This document shows, one piece after another, positions 1 to 6,248 of a stretch of DNA of 8,233 nt. The stretch lies in assembly GCA_903918705.1 (NCBI GenBank), contig CAIXFP010000219.1, forward strand, positions 1 through 8,233. The letters are read 5' to 3'. Origin of the DNA: an uncultured Pseudomonadota bacterium (GTDB lineage: Bacteria > Pseudomonadota > Gammaproteobacteria > Burkholderiales > Thiobacillaceae). Position 1 is the first letter of the stretch. Each line of letters starts with the position of its first letter. The notes under the pieces are model-generated. The model saw nothing but the letters and a program-made list of their open reading frames with translations. It was not told where the DNA came from and searched no databases. The position numbers and the translations under genes were made by a program.

Positions 1-1
1 C

Positions 2-133
2 CAGATCGACGCCCCGAGCAGCCCGGGCGCTTCGGCCAGCACGCCGCCGCCCGCCAGCGAGGATCTCGACGCCAGGCTGGAACGCGCCCTGGCCCTCCAG
101 GCGGAACGCGCCGCCCGCCTCAACGACGCCTGA
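2..133 (+). CDS. 3' end of an unidentified CIS-operon protein (partial)
   Basis: An open frame enters from the left edge and ends at TGA 131-133, giving the last 43 residues of a protein whose start lies outside the window. The visible part is a Pro/Ser/Ala-rich linker (about residues 5-18 of the fragment) followed by a charged Ala/Leu/Arg/Glu helix (DLDARLERALALQAERAARL), a possible short coiled coil. It reads toward the spike hub gene and stops 8 nt before that gene's ATG, so it belongs to the same operon. In related contractile injection clusters this position is often held by a LysM-type tube-baseplate adaptor (Afp7-like) or by a small DUF5908-type protein. The fragment carries no diagnostic motif for either, so the identity is left open. 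That the frame is coding is inferred from GC-rich third positions and the tight junction. Confidence 0.6.
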   Translation, partial: QIDAPSSPGASASTPPPASEDLDARLERALALQAERAARLNDA

Positions 134-141
134 ACACCGCC

Positions 142-1227
142 ATGCCGGAAGCCAGCCTCAGCCAGTCCTCCATCTACAGCGCCCGTCCGACCCTGCGCGT
201 CAACGGCCAGGAGGATGCGCGGGTGAGCGAACTGCTCACCCTCATGAAGCTGGACGAAGCCGAGGGTGGCATGAGCAGCGTGGAACTGCGCTTCATCGAC
301 TGGACTGCGAGCGGCGACGGCCATGCCGAACTGGCCTTCGACGCCGGTTCCAGCCTCAGACTGGGCGCCGAGATCGCCCTTTATGCCGGCGACGCGGCGG
401 CGCCGCGGGAACTGTTCAAGGGCAAGGTCAGCGCCCTGGAAATGCTCTGCGACTTCGGCAAGCCACCGGAACTGCGGGTGCTGGCGGAGGACGCCCTGAG
501 CGCCGCCCGGCGTGGCCGCCGCAGCAAGATCTACAGCGCCATGACCCCCGCCGACGTGGTCAATGCCGTGGCCGCCGGCCTCGGCCTGCAAGCCAGCGTC
601 AGCGGCCTCGCCACGCCCAACGCCACCTGGGCGCAACTCAACGAGACCGATCTTGGCTTCCTGCGGCATCTGCTCGCCTGCTTCGATGCCGATGTCCAGG
701 TCGTCGGCAGCCAGTTGCAGGTGTCGCCGCGCCAGGAGGTGCGCCGCAACGGCATCAATCTGGTGCTCAACAATCAGTTGAGCCGGGTCCGGGTGACCGC
801 CGACCTCGCTCACCAGGCCACCGCCGCCACGGTGGCCGGCTGGAACGCCCGCGACGGCGCGGCGGTAAAGGGCGAGGCCGGCAGTCTTTGCGGCGCCGGC
901 CCCGGCCAGGGCAAAAGTGGTTTGGACTGGGCCCGTGACGTGTTTGGCGAGCGCAGCGAGCACGTCGGCGGCCTCGCCGTCGCCAGCCAGGACGAAGCCC
1001 GGGCGGTGGCCGCCGCCGCCCTCGACCAGCGCGCCCGTCGCTTCGTCCGCGCCGAGGGCAGCGCCACCGGCAACGCCGACCTGCGGGTGGGCAGCCACGT
1101 CAGCCTGTCCGGCATCTCGCCCCAGTTCGACAACACCTACTACGTGGTGCGCGCCCGCCATCTGTTCGACATGAACACCGGCTACCGCACCGAATTCCTC
1201 GCCGAGTGCGCGTTCCTCGGCAACTGA
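142..1227 (+). CDS. Phage late control D / gp27-like spike hub protein
   Basis: This 361-residue protein is of the late-control-D family (P2 gpD, T4 gp27, N-terminal half of VgrG/Afp8). It is expected to form the trimeric hub joining the inner tube to the spike. Family signs are the N-terminal ARPTLRVNGQ (14-23) followed by a beta-rich stretch with ELRFIDW near 50. A VgrG/gp27-type segment starts LNETDLGFLRHLL (166-178), followed by D-V-Q-V strands. The C-terminal signature is ADLRVGSHVSLSG (from 312) with YYVVRARHLFD (333-343). Length fits a stand-alone hub with no spike or lysozyme domain; the spike is the next gene, 7 nt downstream. The ATG at 142 has no convincing Shine-Dalgarno sequence, but it lies 8 nt after the upstream stop and the ARPTLRV motif begins close behind it. 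Coupling to upstream translation is therefore likely. No frameshift or missing block was noticed. Confidence 0.9.
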   Translation: MPEASLSQSSIYSARPTLRVNGQEDARVSELLTLMKLDEAEGGMSSVELRFIDWTASGDGHAELAFDAGSSLRLGAEIALYAGDAAAPRELFKGKVSALEMLCDFGKPPELRVLAEDALSAARRGRRSKIYSAMTPADVVNAVAAGLGLQASVSGLATPNATWAQLNETDLGFLRHLLACFDADVQVVGSQLQVSPRQEVRRNGINLVLNNQLSRVRVTADLAHQATAATVAGWNARDGAAVKGEAGSLCGAGPGQGKSGLDWARDVFGERSEHVGGLAVASQDEARAVAAAALDQRARRFVRAEGSATGNADLRVGSHVSLSGISPQFDNTYYVVRARHLFDMNTGYRTEFLAECAFLGN

Positions 1228-1234
1228 GATCCCC

Positions 1235-1921
1235 ATGCCCCGCGACCCCTACTCGCCGCCGCCGCCCACCTGGAGCAATGCCGGCTTCCTGGCCCGGGTG
1301 GTGTCCCTGGACGACCCGGACCACATGAGCCGGGTGCGGATCAGGCTGCTGGCCTTCAGCGACGTGGCGGACCAGGACGCCACCCTGTGGGCGCGGGTGG
1401 CCGCCCCCTTCGCCGGGGATGATCGCGGCACCTTCTTTCTGCCCGACGTGGATGACGAGGTGTTCGTGGTCTTTGTCCAGGGCGACCCGCGTTTTCCCGT
1501 CATCCTGGGCGGCCTCTGGAACGGTTCCGCCCAGGCGCCGGCCCAGGTCTCCGGCGGGGTCAACCGCTACAAGCGGATCAAGTCGAAGAACGGCATCGTC
1601 ATCACCCTGGACGACCAGAACGGCCAGGAAACCCTCAAGCTGGAAACCCCCGGCGGCCAGAAGCTCACCCTCAAGGACGGCCCCGGCAGCGTCATCGTCG
1701 AGGACAGCAGCGGCAACAGCATCAAGCTGGAATCCTCCGGCCTCACCATCCAGGCAGCCGCCAAGGTCACGGTGCAGGCCGCCCAGGTGAACGTTTCCGC
1801 CGGCATGGTGACGGTGGATGCGGCCATGGCGAAGTTCTCCGGCGTCGTCAAATGCGAAACCCTGATCACCAACGCGGTGATTTCCACCAGCTACACGCCG
1901 GGCGCCGGCAACATCTGGTGA
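1235..1921 (+). CDS. Phage baseplate assembly protein V / gp5-like spike
   Basis: This 228-residue spike protein would sit on the gp27-like hub and puncture the target envelope. The N-terminal OB-fold (about 17-100) starts GFLARVVSLDDPD (17-29). It contains the family-typical GDPRFPVILGGLWNG (83-97), as in VgrG and gpV proteins. After a linker near YKRIKSKNG (112-120) come short beta-strand repeats alternating hydrophobic and polar residues (about 118-215, for example KVTVQAAQVNVSAGMVTV). These are typical of the trimeric beta-helix needle. It ends in YTPGAGNIW, an ending I associate with this spike family from memory. No lysozyme domain (T4 gp5) and no C-terminal effector are present. In Afp, PVC and T6SS systems the hub and spike are one polypeptide, whereas here they are two adjacent genes as in T4. 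The start at 1235 has only a weak purine-rich site (TGAGA) overlapping the upstream stop. Confidence 0.92.
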   Translation: MPRDPYSPPPPTWSNAGFLARVVSLDDPDHMSRVRIRLLAFSDVADQDATLWARVAAPFAGDDRGTFFLPDVDDEVFVVFVQGDPRFPVILGGLWNGSAQAPAQVSGGVNRYKRIKSKNGIVITLDDQNGQETLKLETPGGQKLTLKDGPGSVIVEDSSGNSIKLESSGLTIQAAAKVTVQAAQVNVSAGMVTVDAAMAKFSGVVKCETLITNAVISTSYTPGAGNIW

Positions 1922-1925
1922 GGAG
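1917..1925 (+). promoter_or_regulatory. Strong ribosome binding site for the 546-residue protein
   Basis: GGTGAGGAG spans the end of the spike gene, including its TGA stop, and lies 6 nt before the ATG at 1932. It is one of the closest matches to the anti-Shine-Dalgarno sequence at a junction here and fixes the start of the downstream gene. It suggests that this protein is translated at a good rate as well as being coupled to the spike. Confidence 0.75.
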
Positions 1926-1931
1926 AACGCC

Positions 1932-3572
1932 ATGGACACCCCGCTGATCGGCGCCCCCCGCGACATGAGCGGCGGCTTGCGGCCGGCGATCCTGCAGCGC
2001 AACGACGAGGACTTCATCGAGTCCACCCTGGAAGACCTGCGCTCGGCCTCCGGCCGCCAGACCCTGCAAGGCTTGCTCGCCGCCACCCGCAAAGATGGCG
2101 TGCTCAAGCTGTTCCAGCCGATCCAGCGCCAGTTCCACCTGGCCGTCCTGGAAGCCTGGTGCAACAGCCCCGGATCGCCGCCGCTGGACCCGGCGAAAGT
2201 GCTTTCCGCCGGCATGGTGCTGCGCCGGGTCGCCGGCACCACGCGGGAAGGCTGGATGCGCGGCAACGGCCGGGTACGCGGCTGGCTACCCCTGGCCCGG
2301 ATCGGCGGCGAGCAGGCGGACCCGGTGGTGGACACCCGTCTGCAACGCGGCCTCACCGGGGTGGCCGGCATCGACCGGCAACTCGCCGGCCGACTGCGCG
2401 GCAACCCCGACAACCTGCTCCAGGAAACCGTCATCCCCCTCTACCTGGCGCCGCCCGACGTCCGCCTCGATGCCGGCAAGACCTTGTATTACGGCATGGT
2501 GCCCACCGTCAGCGGCGAATTGTCGGAAGCAGCGCCGCAACTCGCCGATACCGGCGATGACGCCTTCGGCCCCAGCAGCGACTTCTTCCGCCAGCACCTG
2601 GCCGCGCCGCTGCAAGGCCTCGGCTTCAGCTTTCCCTTCCCCGGCGCCACGCTGGACCCGTACTGGTTCGATGCCGTCGAGATGCCTGGCGACGGCATCC
2701 CGGAAAACGCCAATCCCGATCAGTGGAACGCCCTGATCGCCCAGCCAGCCAGGAGCAACCTCCAGGCCGTGGCCATGCGCGAGTTCATCCAGTTGCTGCG
2801 CCAGCTCGGCGGCGAATTCAACGCCTTCGAGGGCGGCGCCGAGGTAACGCCGTTGCAGCGCCAGCTTGCCGCAATGCGTTTGATCATGCCGCTGGCGCCG
2901 GGCCGGGCCACGCCGGACACCGTCTCCGCTTTCAATTTCCTCCAGCAGGCGGCGGCGGTGCTGCTCGCCAAGGACAGCGGCGTCCGGGCGCCGGTGATGC
3001 CCGCAACCTGGCCGGCCCTCAGCCGGAACGATACCGATGCCCTGTGCCTATGCCTGCACGACGCCATGAACGCGCGCTTCCAGGCGGTCAAGGGCAAGAC
3101 CGGGCGCTACGACGACCCCGCCGCGCGCTACGTGCTGCGCGCCTTCCTGCGCATGCAATGCCCGCGGGGCGGCCCGCCCAGGGTGGTGTGGAGCGCGGAG
3201 AGCGAACCGTTCCAGATCGCCGACTGGTACGAAGGCGCCGGCGCGCCGCCGGTGCAGATCCGCCTGCCCGACCCGAGCAACCGCGATCTGCTCAAGACGC
3301 TCAAGCCCAACGTTGCCTTCGTCCTGCCGCCGGCGCTGCAGAATCTGCTCTCCTGCAGCGCCAAGGATCTGATGAACGGCAAGCCATGCGCTGGCCCCAA
3401 TTTCGGCCTGTCCTGGATCTGCTCCTTCAACATTCCGATCATCACGATCTGCGCCTTCATCGTGCTGAACATCTTCTTGAGCCTGTTCAACTTGATCTTC
3501 GGCTGGATGTTCTTCATCAAGATCTGCATTCCGTTCCCGAAGCTGGGGAACAAGCCGCCGCCCTCGCCATGA
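1932..3572 (+). CDS. Uncharacterised CIS protein with hydrophobic C-terminal anchor-like segment
   Basis: This 546-residue protein is one I cannot assign to a named domain family. Residues 1 to about 480 look soluble and mixed helical, with no signal peptide at the N-terminus (MDTPLIGAPRDMSGG). It has several helix-rich stretches (roughly 20-80 and 280-420) and a Pro/Gly-rich middle. From W495 to about P534 the character changes sharply to Ile/Phe/Leu/Val/Trp, with only one charged residue (K530), including FNIPIITICAFIVLNIFL (499-516). This is long enough for one long or two short membrane helices, followed by a Lys/Pro-rich tail of about 12 residues. Five Cys cluster within the last 100 residues, at LLSC, KPC, WIC (497), TIC (507) and KIC (532). 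I recall similar Ile/Cys-rich tails at the ends of hypothetical proteins in other CIS clusters, but could not verify this. The gene lies between spike and gp25, has a strong RBS, and its last 4 nt overlap the gp25 start. A structural, anchoring or tip role is inferred. Confidence 0.85.
   Translation: MDTPLIGAPRDMSGGLRPAILQRNDEDFIESTLEDLRSASGRQTLQGLLAATRKDGVLKLFQPIQRQFHLAVLEAWCNSPGSPPLDPAKVLSAGMVLRRVAGTTREGWMRGNGRVRGWLPLARIGGEQADPVVDTRLQRGLTGVAGIDRQLAGRLRGNPDNLLQETVIPLYLAPPDVRLDAGKTLYYGMVPTVSGELSEAAPQLADTGDDAFGPSSDFFRQHLAAPLQGLGFSFPFPGATLDPYWFDAVEMPGDGIPENANPDQWNALIAQPARSNLQAVAMREFIQLLRQLGGEFNAFEGGAEVTPLQRQLAAMRLIMPLAPGRATPDTVSAFNFLQQAAAVLLAKDSGVRAPVMPATWPALSRNDTDALCLCLHDAMNARFQAVKGKTGRYDDPAARYVLRAFLRMQCPRGGPPRVVWSAESEPFQIADWYEGAGAPPVQIRLPDPSNRDLLKTLKPNVAFVLPPALQNLLSCSAKDLMNGKPCAGPNFGLSWICSFNIPIITICAFIVLNIFLSLFNLIFGWMFFIKICIPFPKLGNKPPPSP
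3569..3572 (+). promoter_or_regulatory. ATGA start-stop overlap coupling the 546-residue gene to gp25
   Basis: The ATG of the gp25-like gene and the TGA of the membrane-segment gene share the four bases ATGA. With no good Shine-Dalgarno site close upstream, this arrangement points to reinitiation by terminating ribosomes. The two proteins would then be made in linked amounts. Confidence 0.75.
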
Positions 3573-3967
3573 CCCAGCCCCTCAGACCCCTGCTCGGCTG
3601 GCCCCTGCTGCCCCTGCCCGACCAGCACGGGCAACTGGACTGGCCCGATCTGGCGCAAAGCGTGCGCGACGCCATCCGCGTCATCCTCAGCACCCGGCCC
3701 GGCGAACAACTGATGCGCGCGGAATTCGGCGGCGGCCTCGACCGTCTCCTGCACGAACCCAACAGCATCGCCACCCGGCGCCAGATCCGCGACCTGGTGA
3801 GCGACGCCCTCACCCGCTGGGAACCGCGCATCCTGCTGGACGCGGTGGAAGTCTGGGAAGTGGCCGGCCAGCCCAGCGCGGTGCGGGTGGAAATCGCCTA
3901 CCGGCTGGCCCGCACCGGCGCGCCGGCCGCCCTCAACGTCACCCTGCAACTGGAAGGCGGAGCCTGA
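3569..3967 (+). CDS. GPW/gp25 family baseplate wedge protein
   Basis: This 132-residue protein is of the gp25/gpW/TssE/Afp9 family, a small wedge protein that links the baseplate to the first sheath ring and helps trigger contraction. The core signature is ILSTRPGEQLMRAEFGGGLD (39-58), then LLHEPNS. It includes the conserved RPGE and the R-x-E/D-F-G pattern seen across phage and T6SS members. Further on are a helix (RRQIRDLVSDALTRWEPRI) and C-terminal strands (VRVEIAYRL). Length is typical. The frame stays open upstream to about 2723, but the ATG at 3569 is chosen because it overlaps the stop of the preceding gene as ATGA, gives the normal family length, and has no family-like sequence before it. 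The nearest purine run (GGGGAA, 3546-3551) is too far away to be a good RBS, so expression probably depends on translational coupling. Confidence 0.93.
   Translation: MTQPLRPLLGWPLLPLPDQHGQLDWPDLAQSVRDAIRVILSTRPGEQLMRAEFGGGLDRLLHEPNSIATRRQIRDLVSDALTRWEPRILLDAVEVWEVAGQPSAVRVEIAYRLARTGAPAALNVTLQLEGGA
3954..3962 (+). promoter_or_regulatory. Ribosome binding site for the gp6/J-like gene
   Basis: AAGGCGGAG lies at the 3' end of the gp25-like gene, with 7 nt between it and the ATG at 3970. Together with the 2-nt gap after the TGA at 3965-3967 it supports this start codon. Confidence 0.6.
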
Positions 3968-3969
3968 CC

Positions 3970-6246
3970 ATGCCCATCCTGCCCCCCTCGCTGGACGACC
4001 GCCGCTTCGACGATCTGGTGGACGATCTGATCGCCCGCATCCCGGCCCATACCCCGGAGTGGACCAACCCCCGCCTGGGCGATCCCGGCCGCACCCTCAT
4101 CGAGCTGTTCGCCTGGCTGGGCGACGCCCTCCTCTACCGCGCCAACCTGATCCCGGAACGGCAGCGCCTGGTGTTCCTCAAGCTCCTCGGCATGGGCCTG
4201 AAGCCGGCGCAGCCGGCCACCGGCATCGTCGGCCTGGCCTACGCCGACCCCAAGGAACTCGGCGCCCGCACCCTGGCCACCGGCGGCCTGCTCAAGGCCG
4301 CCCTGCCCTTCGAGACCCTGGCCGAGACCACGATCCTGCCGGTCAGCGCCGAGGCCTATATCAAGCGCGCCCTGAGCGGCGACGAGATGGCCCGCCGCGG
4401 CGACCTGCTTCAGGGTCTGGCGCGAATTCACGGCATCGGCGGCGCCCTCCAGGCCTACGAGACCACGCCCGTGTTCGCCGCCGGCCGCGCAGAACCGGCC
4501 GGCGCCGAGGTCTTTGCCGGCAGTGCCGACTTCGCCCTCTGGATTGCGCTGCTGGCGCCCCAGGCGGCCAAGCCGGAGGACCAGGCTGCCTGCAATGCGG
4601 CGGTGAAAGCGGCCATGGGCGGAGGCGACAGCGGCCTGCCGGCCCTGCTTTCCGTCGGCGTGGCCCTGGCGCAAAAGCCGGCCGGCCTGTTCGAGCCGGT
4701 GGGCACCCCCGCCGCCGTGCCGCTGCTCTGGGAGATCACCACCCAGGGCCGCGCCCCCCATGAAACCGGCTACCTCACTCTTAGCGTCGAATCCGACGGC
4801 AGCGCCGGCCTCGCCCAATCCGGCGTGCTGCGCCTGCGCCTGCCGGACTCGCAATACCTGTGGGCGCCGGCCAACGACGTGGGCGACAACCCCCGCGCCG
4901 GCGTGGGCGACGCCCCGCCGCGTCTGGACGACCCAAACCGCGCCGCCCGCCTCGTCGCCTGGCTGCGATTGCGGCCGCAGCCGGGCCAGTCGGTGCGGAG
5001 CCTGTCCCTGGCCTGGATCGGCATCAACGCCGTCGCCATCGACCAGCGCGTCACCCTGTCCGGCCGCGTGCTGGGCACCTCCAGCGGCGCCGCCGACCAG
5101 GTCTTCGCCCTGCCGCAAGGCTCGGTGGATGCCGCCAGCCTGGCCATCGAGGTGGAGGAGGCCGGCCTGGGCTACCGGCCCTGGTACCGGGTGGACGACC
5201 TGGCCGCCATCAGCGCCGACGTCAACGTGGCTCGCGACGCCGCCGCCTACGAACTGGACGCCGAGGCCGGCAGCCTGCGCTTTGGCGACGGCGTGCGCGG
5301 CCGGGTTCCCGATTACGGTTTGCGCATCCGGCTGGCCAGCGGCCGCTTCGGTGGCGGCGCCGCCGGCAACCTGGCGGCCGGCGGCCTGAGCGAGCTCAAC
5401 GCCCGGCAAATCGACGGCGCCGCCGCCCCCGCCATCAAGGTCAACCAGCCCCTGGCACTCACCGGCGGCGCCGACGCGGAAACCCTGGACCTGGCCGAGA
5501 AGCGCCTGCCCGCGCGCCTGCGCCACGGCGACCGGGCGGTGACCGGCGACGACTACCAGCGCCTCGCTGCGGAGGCGCCCGGCCTGAACCTCGGCCGGGT
5601 CGAGGTGCTGCCCCGCTTCAAGCCCCAGGACCGCCTCTCCGGCGTGCCCGGCGTGGTCAGCGTCATGGCCCTGCCCGCCGCCGACCTGGGCCCCGCCAGC
5701 CTGTCGCCGACCCCCAATCCGTGTCCGGACCGGCCTTTCATCGAAGGTCTCTACAACTTCCTGTCTGCGCGCATCCCCCTGGCCACCGAGTTGTACGTCA
5801 TCGGCTGCGAATACGTACCCCTCGGCGTTTCCGTCGCCGTGGGTCTGCGCGACGGCTACGCCCGCGACCAGGTGCTGCTGGCCGTGCGCGACGCCCTGCG
5901 CGGCTTCCTCTGGCCCCTGGCCCCCGGCGGCATCGACCAGACCGGCTGGCCCCTGGGCCGCTCGGTGCGCGGTCGCGAACTGGAAGTGGAGGTGGCGCGG
6001 GTGGCCGGGGTGGACGAAATCCGCGGCCTCAAACTGTTCCAGCGCCACAACGACGACTGGCAGATCCTGCCGGGCGGCGCCGGCGACGGCTCGCAAAGCC
6101 TGGCCCTGCAAGCCTGGCAGTTGCCGGAACTGCTGGCGGTGGTGGCGGTGGACGGCCAGGATGCCCCCACGGACCTGCGCGGCGTGCCCAACCCCTTTGC
6201 CCAGGCCAACGCCGTGGCGGTGCCGGTGGTACCGGAGTTGTGCTGA
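3970..6246 (+). CDS. Putative baseplate assembly protein (gp6 / baseplate J-like)
   Basis: This 758-residue protein is of the J/gp6/Afp11 group, matching the 'putative baseplate assembly protein' type (TIGR02243-like). It would dimerise and form the inner ring of the baseplate wedges with gp25 and the gp7-like protein. The N-terminal block has WTNPRLGDPGRTLIELFAWL (31-50), then LLYR and IPERQRLVFLKLLG, the most recognisable part of the family. PFETL (113-117) follows. The central J-like domain contains LRFGDGVRGRVPD (from 436), then GRFGGGAAGNLAAGGL and later HGDRAVTGDDYQRLAAEAPG. The C-terminal region (from about 589) starts PFIEGLYNFLSARIPL and continues with YVPLGVSVAVGLRDGYARDQ, a beta-alpha module like that closing gpJ proteins. 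The region 120-260 is Ala/Gly-rich and looks variable. No internal stop or frameshift was noticed. The TGA overlaps the next gene's ATG by one base. Confidence 0.93.
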   Translation: MPILPPSLDDRRFDDLVDDLIARIPAHTPEWTNPRLGDPGRTLIELFAWLGDALLYRANLIPERQRLVFLKLLGMGLKPAQPATGIVGLAYADPKELGARTLATGGLLKAALPFETLAETTILPVSAEAYIKRALSGDEMARRGDLLQGLARIHGIGGALQAYETTPVFAAGRAEPAGAEVFAGSADFALWIALLAPQAAKPEDQAACNAAVKAAMGGGDSGLPALLSVGVALAQKPAGLFEPVGTPAAVPLLWEITTQGRAPHETGYLTLSVESDGSAGLAQSGVLRLRLPDSQYLWAPANDVGDNPRAGVGDAPPRLDDPNRAARLVAWLRLRPQPGQSVRSLSLAWIGINAVAIDQRVTLSGRVLGTSSGAADQVFALPQGSVDAASLAIEVEEAGLGYRPWYRVDDLAAISADVNVARDAAAYELDAEAGSLRFGDGVRGRVPDYGLRIRLASGRFGGGAAGNLAAGGLSELNARQIDGAAAPAIKVNQPLALTGGADAETLDLAEKRLPARLRHGDRAVTGDDYQRLAAEAPGLNLGRVEVLPRFKPQDRLSGVPGVVSVMALPAADLGPASLSPTPNPCPDRPFIEGLYNFLSARIPLATELYVIGCEYVPLGVSVAVGLRDGYARDQVLLAVRDALRGFLWPLAPGGIDQTGWPLGRSVRGRELEVEVARVAGVDEIRGLKLFQRHNDDWQILPGGAGDGSQSLALQAWQLPELLAVVAVDGQDAPTDLRGVPNPFAQANAVAVPVVPELC

Positions 6247-6248
6247 TG
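6244..6248 (+). promoter_or_regulatory. TGATG stop-start overlap with upstream GGAG
   Basis: TGA (6244-6246) of the gp6-like gene overlaps ATG (6246-6248) of the next gene by one base. GGAG at 6234-6237 lies 8 nt before that ATG and can serve as its ribosome binding site. A second ATG at 6250 is in another frame and is not used. Confidence 0.7.

Noticed and set aside
1100..2434. A 444-codon minus-strand open frame covering parts of the hub, the whole spike gene and part of the 546-residue gene
   Set aside because: It overlaps the recognised spike gene completely. Its product is Arg/Gly/Ser/Ala-rich and no family feature is seen.
3421..3540. The locally AT-richer patch in the 3' part of the 546-residue gene as a sign of recent insertion or transfer
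   Set aside because: The lower GC follows from the Ile/Phe/Asn-rich hydrophobic residues it encodes. The reading frame runs through without a break and no flanking repeats were noticed.
2723..3568. A possible N-terminal extension of the gp25-like protein (open frame begins at 2723)
   Set aside because: The extra 282 residues are Arg/Ala/Pro-rich out-of-frame translation of the 546-residue gene. The ATGA overlap at 3569 gives the normal family length.
3898..6111. A 737-codon open frame on the minus strand opposite the gp6-like gene
   Set aside because: It is a by-product of very high GC and GC-rich third positions. Its translation is low-complexity (Gly, Ala, Gln, Val, His), and the plus-strand gene has clear family motifs over the same bases.
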